Positions 36,779-45,638 of a stretch of 64,000 nucleotides of DNA are shown here, piece by piece. Source of the stretch: Acidimicrobiales bacterium (GTDB taxonomy: Bacteria; Actinomycetota; Acidimicrobiia; Acidimicrobiales; SZUA-35); NCBI GenBank assembly GCA_020629155.1, contig JAHDDW010000012.1:49202-113201 (forward strand), given 5' to 3'. Within the stretch, counting starts at the first letter, position 1, and the number at the start of each line of letters is the position of its first letter. The translations under genes were made by a program, and so were the position numbers. A model generated the notes under the pieces. The model made no database searches and was not told the DNA's origin. It worked only from the letters and a program-made list of their open reading frames with translations.

Positions 36779-37946
36779 CTAGGTAACATTTTCGCCTTGT
36801 TTTAATTCGATAATCTGATCAAATCCTGCCAAGGTATGCGTTCTGTGTGCAATCGCAATAATCGTTATATCTCCAAATAATTCAGAAATGCTACGCTGAA
36901 TGCGTTGCTCAGTTTGTTTATCAAGTGCTGACGTCGCCTCGTCAAGTATCAAAATGTCTGGCTGGCTATAGAGCGCCCTAGCGATGCCTATGCGCTGTCG
37001 CTGCCCTCCAGAAAGCCGATAACCGCGTTCACCTAAGCATGGTCGACAATCGACCCATGTTTGTGAGGGCTGTCATTGTGTAGGCAAGGTACACCATGAT
37101 TTCACCGATAGATATAGCACCTCTGTCAACCTGGGCGGCTACATAAAACATAGCGGCGCTTAGAAACGCGCCATTTGTGATCTGAAAACTGATCCATTTA
37201 CGATACGAAAGCTTGGCGATATAAAGCGCGTTTGCCTCTAATTTCTGGTCAGCTGTTTTTACATCGTCAACAGAAGACTTTGTGCGCCCTAAAACCTTTG
37301 TTGTGCGAATATTACCAAGCTTGTCAACGATCTGACCAGAAGCACGCTCTCGCGTCTCTTGCAAAGCACTTTCGGCGATAACTATTTTGCGTTGAAAACG
37401 AACCTGCAAGGTAACAAAAAGCGTCAGATAAAGCGCAAAAATAATAAAAAGCGGCCACTGTGTCGACAAGAAAAAGAGTGATATGCCAAACGCTTGCGAA
37501 ACATAATTCAACGTTCTATTAGTTCCAGTTCCGAGGGCTTCTTTCATCGCTTCTGCACCAGTAGTGACTCGCTGCAGTTTCTCGCCACTCGACATATCGT
37601 CATGCCAGGCCAGCGACTTATTTGAGATGGTGGAAAAACATCGAAGACGAGCTTTGTGTTCAAGCTTAATATTGAGCTGTGTGAGCTGGTTCTTTAACCA
37701 TAATCGAGTGATAGAAACAAGGCCCCACAAGATTCCTATAACTGCAATGACAGCAAAGGGAAATGTTAAACCTTCTGTCTCGTTCTTACCCTCTGAGAAG
37801 AAATCAACTATCTTTCCAACTGCATATGGCGGCACCAGCTCATAAGTCAAAATGATCGCAAGGAACACAAAGAAAGTAAGATATTTCTTTCGGTCACCGC
37901 CAAGAAGCCCCCAGCAATGAACTATAAAACTTCGCCAAAGACCCAT
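36779..37946 (-). pseudogene. ABC exporter (membrane plus ATPase) with internal deletion
   Basis: The N-terminal 305 residues form an exporter-type membrane domain ([37 protein letters not shown]) that ends abruptly in STMLR and a stop. Directly after, in another frame, the distal half of an ATPase domain resumes: [42 protein letters not shown]. The linker, Walker A and Q-loop (roughly 130 residues) are missing. The junction is at about 37029-37040. A functional transporter cannot be made from this locus. Confidence 0.88.
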
Positions 37947-38007
37947 AAAGGTGAAGTGTACCTTAGTCAGTCATCAGCAAACACCGATTTAGTAGGCCTG
38001 CGATTTC

Positions 38008-38952
38008 TCAAGGAAACCTTTTAAGCATCTCTTCGCTCTCGCTGAAATAGACAACAATTGTTCCACGAGTTACTTTCTTAGCTTCAAGTTGGCCTAACCA
38101 ATACGCTTTGCCTTCCTTATCAGAAGGCCGTTTTAAGACATCTTTATAGAGAATGTCGAGGAACTGCTCAAAGCTTTTCCCTTCATAACGCTTTTGATAT
38201 TCAGGCGACTGCGCAAACCATTCAGCGATTTCTTCCAGCGAATAACCTTCAGCTACTTTTCCTAGCCAATAGACTTTGCCTTCCTCATCTGGTTTGCGAT
38301 GAAAAAACGATCGATACAGTCGCGCCACACTTGCTTCTGTTTGAGGAGTTGCAGCAGAAACTGCTCTAGCAGCATTTACTGAAGCTGTAGGGTTTATCGC
38401 AACGCCGTTAGGCGTATGAATCTCAAAATGAAGATGCGGAGAAGTTCCTTCAGCGTTCCCACTATCACCCATATAGCCGATGATTTCCCCAGCCTTTACT
38501 TTGGTACCACGAGCTAGTTTTCCGCCAGATTGAACCGTGGCGCATAGCTTAGCAGAATAGACGTCTGTACATTTCGCTGAAGCATCATCAGTGCCTGGCG
38601 TATCGTTATTAAAATGAACATACATATATTCCCAACCATCAGCGTCTTGCAACATGAGCGAATTGCCGCTGCTATTTCTGAAATGACCCCATGTAACTAC
38701 AGAATCTTTCACAGCAATTATTGGCATCATCTTTTTTCCTAGGAGATCGACTCCTTTATGACTGCGTCCACCGCTGCGAGGAGCCCCGTAGGTATCTGAC
38801 CATCGAAGCTTTTCTATAGAATTTTTCTCGACAGGGAAAAGAATATCTCTGGTCGTTGCCGCATTTGCTGGCATCACGAACGCGGCACTCACAAACGCAA
38901 GGACAACGACGACAACACCTATTTTTTTGCGGCTGATTATCTTAACTAGCAT
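38008..38952 (-). CDS. secreted M23 metallopeptidase with DUF4214 repeats
   Basis: A 314-residue exported protein. The signal peptide ends near MPANAATT. The LytM/M23 domain has SGGRSHKGVDLLGKK (first Zn ligands H, D) and SPHLHFEIHTPNG (HxH). Two DUF4214-type segments follow: LYRSFFHRKPDEEGKVYWLG and LYKDVLKRPSDKEGKAYWLG. It probably cleaves or binds peptidoglycan at the envelope. ATG at 38952 has AGGAG four bases upstream; a longer start at 38973 is less likely. Confidence 0.87.
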   Translation of the reverse strand: MLVKIISRKKIGVVVVVLAFVSAAFVMPANAATTRDILFPVEKNSIEKLRWSDTYGAPRSGGRSHKGVDLLGKKMMPIIAVKDSVVTWGHFRNSSGNSLMLQDADGWEYMYVHFNNDTPGTDDASAKCTDVYSAKLCATVQSGGKLARGTKVKAGEIIGYMGDSGNAEGTSPHLHFEIHTPNGVAINPTASVNAARAVSAATPQTEASVARLYRSFFHRKPDEEGKVYWLGKVAEGYSLEEIAEWFAQSPEYQKRYEGKSFEQFLDILYKDVLKRPSDKEGKAYWLGQLEAKKVTRGTIVVYFSESEEMLKRFP

Positions 38953-39102
38953 TATTCTCCTGACGGATCTCACCTTCTCTTTAGTGGGAAGGCCATATCG
39001 GTTTCAGTCGGATCAAACAGTAATCGACATAAACATCAAGAAAGGTGATGAGCAAATTTACTGAAACAGAGAATATGCTAAACGAACTATAGAAAGCAAA
39101 GT

Positions 39103-40008
39103 CTAGAGAATCGTTTTTCCGAGCGCTGATTGAATAAGCCACACAGCAAGACGCCCTGTTTGGTTACGAACATCTAGCGTCGGGTTAAGTTCCACAACTT
39201 CGAGGCCACACAGTTTGTCGGTTTGATTCGCCATTTCACAAATCAAATGCGACTCACGCACCGTAAGCCCACCAGGCACTGGGGTGCCAACACCTGGCGC
39301 GAATTGCGGATCGATGCCGTCAAGGTCGAATGACAAATGGATACCAGCCGTATCAGCGCTAACCAGCGCCAATGCCTCTTCCATACATTGTGCAGTGCCT
39401 CGGCGGTCGAGCTCGTGCATTGTATAGATACGCACGCCAAGCTCTTTGGCCAGCGGAATCTCTGGCGCATCGACGTCGCGAGCGCCAATAATAACAACAT
39501 CTTGCGGCCGCAGCGCAGGTGCATCGCCGCTAATTGTTGTTAGAGAATCAGGGCCTTCTCCTAGCAAGACTGCTAACGGCATACCGTGAATATTGCCACT
39601 AGTAGTAGTTTGTGGCGTGTTCATATCGGGGTGGGCATCAACCCAAACGACGCCGAGGCGTTCATTGCGGTGATTATAATGTCGGGCTATTCCTGCGACG
39701 CTGCCCATGGCTTGAGCATGATCACCACCTAAACACAGCGGAAACAAGTTAGCAGCCATAGCTTGTTCGACACTATCTGCCAGCTGCGAACAGAGTTGCG
39801 CGATTTCAGGCAAGAACCTGGCCTTCGGATTGCCAGCATCTGCGGTTTCATAGCTAGGCGTCTCTATGTCGGCGACTGTCTCAACACGATGACCGAGCGA
39901 TTGCAACGCTGACAATAACCCAGCGACATGCATCGCACTTGGCCCCATATCAGTGCCTCGACGGCCCGCCCCTAAGTCTAATTGCACGTTTTGTATTGAA
40001 ATATCCAC
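39103..40008 (-). CDS. rocF: arginase
   Basis: A 301-residue Mn-dependent ureohydrolase. It opens ISIQNVQLDLGAGRRGTDMG; metal ligands are in CLGGDHAQAMG, VVWVDAHPDMNTP, and SFDLDGIDPQFAPGVGTPV, the arginase-type ending pattern being GLEVVELNPTLD. It makes ornithine and urea from arginine. GTG at 40008 is chosen; a 416-residue reading from 40353 would overlap the divergent ornithine gene and adds no family sequence. The two genes share a 96-base promoter gap. Confidence 0.88.
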   Translation of the reverse strand: MDISIQNVQLDLGAGRRGTDMGPSAMHVAGLLSALQSLGHRVETVADIETPSYETADAGNPKARFLPEIAQLCSQLADSVEQAMAANLFPLCLGGDHAQAMGSVAGIARHYNHRNERLGVVWVDAHPDMNTPQTTTSGNIHGMPLAVLLGEGPDSLTTISGDAPALRPQDVVIIGARDVDAPEIPLAKELGVRIYTMHELDRRGTAQCMEEALALVSADTAGIHLSFDLDGIDPQFAPGVGTPVPGGLTVRESHLICEMANQTDKLCGLEVVELNPTLDVRNQTGRLAVWLIQSALGKTIL

Positions 40009-40104
40009 AATGACAGTATCGCATAGAACATAGCCGCATAGTCTGAACCTTGCCACTGAGGTAGGTACGCTTAGAGAACAGCGACACATGTCGAAAGGAT
40101 ACAT

Positions 40105-41115
40105 ATGGTTCGTTTTGTAGGTGTCGAAAATATGGTTCGCTGGGTTCGATCTATCGGCGTTGAACAGATTGTAGCTGACATGGTGGACTATCTTGAAGCC
40201 GACTTTACTCGCTGGGATCAGTTCGACAAGACACCTCGGGTGGCGAGTCATTCCCCCTATGGTGTCATCGAATTGATGCCGACAAGCGACCGCCAGACAT
40301 ATAGTTTTAAATATGTTAACGGTCATCCGATTAACACAAAAATTGGCCGTCAAACCGTCACCGCTTTCGGCGTTCTGGCCGATGTCGCAAGTGGCTACCC
40401 GCTGTTTTTGTCTGAAATGACACTGCTAACAGCGTTGCGTACCGCAGCTACGTCAGTTATGGCAGCAAAACTTTTAGCGCCTCCGAATGCCTCTGTTCTG
40501 TCGCTTATTGGCACTGGTGCACAAGCCGAATTTCAAGCACTGGGGTTTCGTTCTGTTCTAGGGATGCTTACGCTGCGTGTGTTTGACACCGACCCGCAAG
40601 CTGTCCAAAAATTACGCACCAACATAGAGCCACTTGGATTTGATATTGTCGACGCAGCCACGGTAGAAGACGCCATCGCAGGTGCTCATGTTATTACGAC
40701 ATGCACCGCCGACAAAACCAAGGCTACTATTTTACGTGACGATATGGTGGCCAGCAGCGTCCACATCAATGCCATCGGCGGTGACTGTCCTGGCAAGACC
40801 GAGCTTGACGCTGCTTTACTGATGCGCAGCAATATTTTTGCCGAATATCTACCACAAACCCGTATCGAAGGTGAGCTGCAACAGCTCGACCCCAAATGGC
40901 CAGCCACAGAACTGTGGGAAGTGCTGACAGGTGCATCCCCAGGACGAACAAGCGGTGACCAGATCACTATTTTTGACTCCGTTGGGTTTGCAATCGAAGA
41001 CTTCTCGGCGCTGCGCTATCTTTCAGACAGTGTTGCAGACACTGACTTTTTTGAAACAATTGATCTGATCGCTGAACCTAGCGACCCTAAAAATCTGTTT
41101 GGTTTACTCGACTAA
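40105..41115 (+). CDS. ocd: ornithine cyclodeaminase family protein
   Basis: A 336-residue protein of the OCD/mu-crystallin family, with NGHPINTKIGRQTVTAFGVL, LTALRTAATSVMAAKLLA, the NAD loop LIGTGAQAEFQALGF, and INAIGGDCPGKTELD. The family converts ornithine to proline and ammonia using NAD. AAAGGA lies five bases before the ATG at 40105. Divergent pairing with arginase gives a simple arginine-ornithine-proline route. Confidence 0.87.
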   Translation: MVRFVGVENMVRWVRSIGVEQIVADMVDYLEADFTRWDQFDKTPRVASHSPYGVIELMPTSDRQTYSFKYVNGHPINTKIGRQTVTAFGVLADVASGYPLFLSEMTLLTALRTAATSVMAAKLLAPPNASVLSLIGTGAQAEFQALGFRSVLGMLTLRVFDTDPQAVQKLRTNIEPLGFDIVDAATVEDAIAGAHVITTCTADKTKATILRDDMVASSVHINAIGGDCPGKTELDAALLMRSNIFAEYLPQTRIEGELQQLDPKWPATELWEVLTGASPGRTSGDQITIFDSVGFAIEDFSALRYLSDSVADTDFFETIDLIAEPSDPKNLFGLLD

Positions 41116-41157
41116 TCCTTCTCAAACATCATCACACAGACGCGTTAGACTGGGCCC

Positions 41158-41784
41158 ATGGATGCAGAAATTATTAGTGAACCCAAACGGTGCTTGTGGG
41201 CGCAAAGCCATAGCGCTCATAGCGCCTATCATGATGCTGAATGGGGACGACCGACGAGCGATCCACATCGGCTGTTTGAAAAGATCTGCCTTGAAGGCTT
41301 TCAGTCTGGGCTTAGCTGGCTCACTATTTTGCAAAAACGCGAACGGTTTCGTTATGTTTTTAAAGACTTCGATTTTGAAAAAGTTGCGCGATTCGGCGAA
41401 AGTGACGTGGAGCGCCTTTTAGGAGACGCAGGAATCGTACGCCATCGCGGCAAAATCGAGGCAACTATCAATAACGCACAGCGGGCATGTGAACTTGTCG
41501 AGACAGAAGGATCGCTAACTGATTGGATCTGGGCATGGGCGGTCGAAGTCCCCTATCGAGAAGTCATAGAAGGCAAGAAAACGATTGTTTCCAAAACTGA
41601 ACGCTCTGCTGCGCTGGCTAAAGAGCTCAAATCAATGGGCTGGAAGTTTTTTGGCCCAACGACAGCGTATGCGTTTATGCAGTCAGAAGGTTTAACAAAC
41701 GACCACGACAACGACTGTTTTGTGTATCAGGAATGTGAAACACTCCGACAGGCAATGCTTGCAGATAGAGAGTTGCGACCATAG
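41158..41784 (+). CDS. tag: DNA-3-methyladenine glycosylase I
   Basis: A 208-residue Tag protein excising 3-methyladenine. The zinc ligands are kept: cysteine in KRCLWAQ, histidine in YHDAEWGRP, and HxxxC in DHDNDCFVYQEC. The helix-hairpin region is FEKICLEGFQSGLSWLTIL, with WKFFGPTTAYAFMQSEG near the C-terminus. It lies 42 bases after the ornithine cyclodeaminase gene, same strand. Confidence 0.93.
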   Translation: MDAEIISEPKRCLWAQSHSAHSAYHDAEWGRPTSDPHRLFEKICLEGFQSGLSWLTILQKRERFRYVFKDFDFEKVARFGESDVERLLGDAGIVRHRGKIEATINNAQRACELVETEGSLTDWIWAWAVEVPYREVIEGKKTIVSKTERSAALAKELKSMGWKFFGPTTAYAFMQSEGLTNDHDNDCFVYQECETLRQAMLADRELRP

Positions 41785-41810
41785 GTATTGTTGATGCTAT
41801 AGAAAATTAG

Positions 41811-42887
41811 TCACTTTTGAATAACAATTTTCGTTTTAGCAACTATATCCCAAAGCGTACTTTTACATTTGACAAGCAAAAAAATACTTACCGTAGTAAT
41901 CATAAAAGAAATGACCACAAGTACAACACCAATATTTTCTAAAATTTCTTGCGCACCTGACAAGTTAGCTGATGGCGGATGGACCAGGATAAAAGGGAAA
42001 ATTTGTAGATAAACATTAAAATTTCGCAGAGCAACAGTCCGACTTCTGACCTCGTTACTTCCGACTGACTGAACTCTCATTTGGAAAACCTTTTTACCTA
42101 AGGTAACGCCCTTATTGTAATTTTCATAGATCGAAATTAATGAACCAGCCAAAAAAATTACGGCTAGATCCTCCGTATAGAAAGTTGGCGCAAATGATCC
42201 GACTATAATACTTACGACTAACATACCGAACCAAACGATGTAATCAAATAACCTAGCTACAAGCCTCTCTTTAATAGAAGCATACGTCTGAATCGGTTCG
42301 GCACTGATTTGGAAGCCATCTTGCTTAGGCGATAACTTGAGGTGTGGTTTGGTTTTCAAATCCTTATCTGATTTTCCAGGAAGTGCGCTAGAACCTGGAT
42401 TACTGTAATAATAATTGTTAATGACAGGTGCCGTATAATTCGCAATCGATTCACTCGTCACGTCAGAAAGATCAATATGGCTTGTGACATTAGTTTGTTC
42501 AGCAATGTTGCGTTGCATCATGGAACAGAATTCGTCAGACACTTCCTTAAAGTTCTCTGATAGCTCTTTCATCTTTTTCCATGAATATAAGAGTTCAGCA
42601 GAATATTTATTTCTTTGTTCTTTGGAATCTACCAAAGTGTGATGATTCGGGCATAGAAGTATTAAGTTATTAGCATCATTAACGTTCCTTTTTAAAGCAT
42701 CGTGCCGTGCAGAACCAGGTTTTTCTCCACAGATATGGGCCATTTCTAGGAAAACGCCACCTTCTTTATGGAAAGCCTGGACTCTACAACCTGGGAAATA
42801 ACATGTGGGGTCCGCTCCAGCAGATGACCAAAGTTTCTTTATCGACGGTTGTGGAGGAGACACCCAACATACTTTAGCAATAGCCAA
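41811..42887 (-). CDS. HNH nuclease fused to RDD membrane domain
   Basis: A 358-residue protein with two recognisable parts. Residues about 15-115 form an HNH domain: CYFPGC, FLEMAHICGEKPGS, ANNLILLCPNHHTLVD. A linker with INNYYYSNPGSS follows. Residues about 205-358 form an RDD membrane domain: IKERLVARLFDYIVWFGM, KGVTLGKKVFQMRVQ, and four hydrophobic helices. The start at 42887 is TTG, with a GTG eight codons in. The fusion places a DNA-cutting domain at the membrane, a layout seen in some phage-defence effectors. Role unknown; AT-rich. Confidence 0.78.
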   Translation of the reverse strand: MAIAKVCWVSPPQPSIKKLWSSAGADPTCYFPGCRVQAFHKEGGVFLEMAHICGEKPGSARHDALKRNVNDANNLILLCPNHHTLVDSKEQRNKYSAELLYSWKKMKELSENFKEVSDEFCSMMQRNIAEQTNVTSHIDLSDVTSESIANYTAPVINNYYYSNPGSSALPGKSDKDLKTKPHLKLSPKQDGFQISAEPIQTYASIKERLVARLFDYIVWFGMLVVSIIVGSFAPTFYTEDLAVIFLAGSLISIYENYNKGVTLGKKVFQMRVQSVGSNEVRSRTVALRNFNVYLQIFPFILVHPPSANLSGAQEILENIGVVLVVISFMITTVSIFLLVKCKSTLWDIVAKTKIVIQK

Positions 42888-43021
42888 CCAGCCTAGTAAG
42901 GATAGTTCGTTTGATTTTGTAGATATCCCTAATACATTCCGATTTGGTTAAACGCTCGTGTCATTGCGCTTGCAAAGACACGCAGTGAAACGAACCCGAC
43001 AAAAAACGTTACCATGGCTGG

Positions 43022-43489
43022 GTGAATGAAAAAATTTCGGGTGCGTTACGCGACCCAATTGGTTTTGTAAAAGATTTTTTGTCGGGCGCTTCGCACGAAC
43101 TTGTGCGCTACCTGCTCGTGACTATAGTGAACGTTTTTAACCATCAGCTAGTGTTATGGATCGCCCGCAATCAGTGGGGATGGCCGTCTGCCTGGGCTAA
43201 CATTTTCGCCGCTACATTAGCAGCTATTCCAGCCTACATTTTAAGCCGTTATTGGGTGTGGGAAGTTAAAGGCCGTAATAGCTTCAAAACACAGATTCTT
43301 CCCTTCTGGCTAGTTACGTTCTTTGGCATGGGTATTTCAACCGCTGCAGTTGTGATTGGCGAGCTAATTTCAGATAACAAAATTTGGATCCAGCTTGCCA
43401 GCTTAGGTGGCTATTTCGTGGCGTGGGTTATCAAATTTGTGCTGCTCAACAAAGTATTCACGCAACCAACTGAACCGATCGAAAAATAG
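43022..43489 (+). CDS. GtrA-like membrane protein
   Basis: A 155-residue protein with four hydrophobic helices. The segment ELVRYLLVTIVNVFNHQLV and the pattern AAIPAYILSRYWVWE are typical of GtrA-like proteins, which help move lipid-linked sugars across the membrane. The start is GTG at 43022. It is divergent from the HNH-RDD gene and convergent with the HEPN remnant. Partner glycosyltransferases are not nearby. Confidence 0.75.
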   Translation: MNEKISGALRDPIGFVKDFLSGASHELVRYLLVTIVNVFNHQLVLWIARNQWGWPSAWANIFAATLAAIPAYILSRYWVWEVKGRNSFKTQILPFWLVTFFGMGISTAAVVIGELISDNKIWIQLASLGGYFVAWVIKFVLLNKVFTQPTEPIEK

Positions 43490-43493
43490 GCTG

Positions 43494-43876
43494 CTATCGA
43501 ATAAGTTTTTCAGCCGCTTCAACTAAAGAACTAGCTCGTCTCACACAGGCTTGGGTATCTGAAGCAGAAATATCTGCACTTTCATAGCAGCTTTAGTTTT
43601 AAGATCTAAAGCCCTTTTTAGCAATGAGCCCAGCTTGGAATCAACTTTATTTAACAGCAAGATAGATGATTGATGATTTCCATCTTTCGACCTCTCCCCT
43701 AAGGAAAAACAAGTTATAGCGTCGGCTGCTGCTACTGCTCCATGGATCGCGTTAGTCGCAACAACATCACAAGATTCAAGAATCTCAGCAGCCTCTAAGA
43801 ATTCTTTAGCGTCAACAAGCCGTTTCTTTGCTTCCTTCAAACCACACTTCTTGACAGAACCTTTAAATCTCGCCAC
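43494..43876 (-). pseudogene. HEPN-domain protein, frameshifted near C-terminus
   Basis: From GTG at 43876 the frame reads a HEPN domain: GLKEAKKRLVDAKEFLEAAE, CDVVATNAIHGAVAAADAI, and DLKTKAA. The current frame then gives MKVQIFLLQIPKPV and stops at 43541. In another register the expected HEPN ending follows: YESADISASDTQACVRRASS, then LVEAAEKLIR and stop at 43494-43496. One base lost near 43585-43590 explains it. HEPN proteins are RNases, often toxins paired with MNT nucleotidyltransferases as here. Confidence 0.75.
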
Positions 43877-44482
43877 TATTTTTCTTATCTGTATACAGCG
43901 AAAGGTTTGTTTCGCATAGTTCAATACCATCTCTACGGATTTCGATGATTAAGTCGTTACCCGTATCGACTAAGCGTTTGAAAGAGTCTTCTGAATACTC
44001 TATTACTTGTAATTCGTTGCCTGTCCAATCCAGCACATCGCAATGGAGGGAAGACAGAAATTCATGGGTCTCTTCTGACTCTGGATCTTCTAGAACTAAC
44101 AAAAGATCGATATCAGAGTCGCCCCTAGAGTCGGCTCTAGCTACTGAACCAAATAACCAGGCACCCAAGACACCATCGAAATCAGTTATTTTTTTGCCAA
44201 TAGAGCAATAAATTCTCGCCGCAAGTCCCATAAGCCAAACAGAAATTTGAAACCCAAATGAGACTTGTTAATAACAATTAAGGAAGAGGACCCGACCTTA
44301 TCCTCTTCGACCAGACCACTCCAATCAAATCTTCCACAATGGAACTGGCATTACTTGGAGAAACACCAGCCAGTTCTGCTAGATGACGACGTGTAACAAG
44401 GTTTAGTTAGCCGAAGCAGAAGGCTAAGGAGCGATCCTCGCACACCAGGAATAACATCGTCTAATGGAGAGCTAATGTTCAT
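43863..44482 (-). pseudogene. winged-helix MNT nucleotidyltransferase antitoxin, multiply frameshifted
   Basis: The 3' part (ATG at 44231) reads as an MNT domain: GAWLFGSVARADSRGDSDID with the GS...DxD active site. Upstream, in three other registers in turn, lie MNISSPLDDVIPGVRGSLLS, VTRRHLAELAGVSPSNASSI and WSGLVEEDKVGSSSLIVINK, which together make the winged-helix domain expected before MNT. Shifts fall near 44400, 44322 and 44205. The original start was probably ATG at 44482. The HEPN remnant overlaps its 3' end by 14 bases. Confidence 0.78.
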
Positions 44483-44521
44483 GGCTCCTAACAATAGCAT
44501 CACGTGATCGATTTTTCGATC

Positions 44522-44650
44522 AGCCGCCGATTTGGCTCATTGATTTAGAAGGTTTCACAAAATAGCGTTGCCGATCGCTTGGACGATGGTTTAGCAATCG
44601 ACACCAGCGTGTAGAAGGCAATTACTTAGCTGGCCATCTGAGTAATTACA
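44522..44650 (-). pseudogene. duplicated 3' fragment of moaA
   Basis: Bases 44522-44565 are identical over 44 positions to 45641-45684 at the end of moaA. Similarity then continues with gaps (cgcttggacgatggttt against the moaA cgcttggatgatagttt, and tggccatctgag against tgaccatctgag). It is a decayed copy in the same orientation as moaA. Together the copies flank the DUF3800 gene. Confidence 0.8.
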
Positions 44651-44730
44651 ACAACATTTTGTATAGGTTGACTTTTTGATATTTTGTGCCGATACTGGAC
44701 ATAGGCATGTGGCGAGCTGCATGCAAGTAA

Positions 44731-44764
44731 GCCTCGGACTTGCGCTGTAGCAGCGCCCCGAGGC
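44731..44764. terminator. strong two-part hairpin after the DUF3800 gene
   Basis: Outer arms gcctcgg (44731-44737) and ccgaggc (44758-44764) enclose inner arms gcgctg (44742-44747) and cagcgc (44751-44756). It is far more GC-rich than its surroundings. On the minus strand it follows the DUF3800 stop by about 20 bases but lacks a clean T tract; on the plus strand a short TTTT lies ten bases beyond. Terminator, or structural site of the inserted segment. Confidence 0.4.
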
Positions 44765-44782
44765 CGCTGCGCTTTTAGGGTC

Positions 44783-45415
44783 TCAAACAGTGACGATCGT
44801 TACTCTATGAGCTAGTCGAGGAAAAATTGACTCGTCTTTAGCACACAACAAGTCCGTGCGTGAGCTAGCTAGCACATCCGCTATTTTCAGCATCGGCTCA
44901 TCTTTGCCCGAATGTGCAATCTCGAAATTATCCGAGATCTTCCCCGCTTGCCTCAGCTTCACCACCAACGCTCGGTCTCGTTCGTCTAAAGTCATGTTCC
45001 GAGCCGCCGCTCGGTTGCGAGTTTCCAAAGTCGCATGACTAACTCCAACATTTTCCAAATCCTGAAAAGCTTGACTGAGCTGATCAAATCGTGCCTTTCG
45101 CTCAGCTCCAGGGCTGCCGCTAATCGGGCCTGCGAGCTCATAAAAATAGCCCTCCCAGTCCCCGACAGCCGCTATAGCATCGACAGCAGTACGACGCCGT
45201 GTACTTGATTTAAGGTCGCTATAGTGAAGATCGAATCCTAGGCCTGCCTCTGCCCTTAGCAGCGCCGAACGACATTCTTCCAAATCGCCACGAAAGAGTA
45301 CTGCTGCAGCCGTCACATAATACAAACGGCCATGATCTGGCTTACCTGTTTTTCTGTGACGAAGCGGCTTACGAGACTCATCTATGAACGCTACTAGGCC
45401 ATAAGAACTGTTCAT
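44783..45415 (-). CDS. DUF3800 family protein
   Basis: A 210-residue protein opening YGLVAFIDESRKP, with DLHYSDLKSSTRRRTAVDAI and the C-terminal FEIAHSGKDEPMLKIADVLA, the DUF3800 pattern of acidic residues in an RNase H-like fold. Such genes are frequent in mobile and defence-linked regions; activity unproven. It overlaps a small upstream gene by 38 bases and lies between the moaA fragment and moaA. Confidence 0.75.
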   Translation of the reverse strand: MNSSYGLVAFIDESRKPLRHRKTGKPDHGRLYYVTAAAVLFRGDLEECRSALLRAEAGLGFDLHYSDLKSSTRRRTAVDAIAAVGDWEGYFYELAGPISGSPGAERKARFDQLSQAFQDLENVGVSHATLETRNRAAARNMTLDERDRALVVKLRQAGKISDNFEIAHSGKDEPMLKIADVLASSRTDLLCAKDESIFPRLAHRVTIVTV

Positions 45416-45545
45416 TGTTTAGCTCCTTTGCCAGATAGCTATAGAGCGCTGTTGTGTCTATCCCATGTTCTTCGACTAAGACCGTTTTTCGTTCGCCTGC
45501 TGCACTCGCCAACAAAGTTCCCATATAACCAACCCGCTGCCCCAC
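45378..45545 (-). CDS. small protein upstream of DUF3800 gene
   Basis: A 55-residue frame from GTG at 45545: VGQRVGYMGTLLASAAGERK, then VLVEEHGIDTTALYSYLAKE, ending SSVHR. An in-frame stop precedes the GTG, and AAAGGAG inside it serves the DUF3800 start. Composition is protein-like and it overlaps the next gene, as partners in two-gene cassettes do. Family unknown. Confidence 0.45.
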   Translation of the reverse strand: MGQRVGYMGTLLASAAGERKTVLVEEHGIDTTALYSYLAKELNNEQFLWPSSVHR

Positions 45546-45638
45546 GGAACAAATACCCTAACCGAAATATCGACCCGAAACTACGCTTCCAACTCTAAGC
45601 AGCTACAGAGTAGAAAAGCCGCAATCATCGACGAAGCC

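Noticed and set aside
39103..40353. 416-residue arginase start
   Set aside because: The extra N-terminus overlaps the divergent ornithine cyclodeaminase gene and has no arginase-like sequence.
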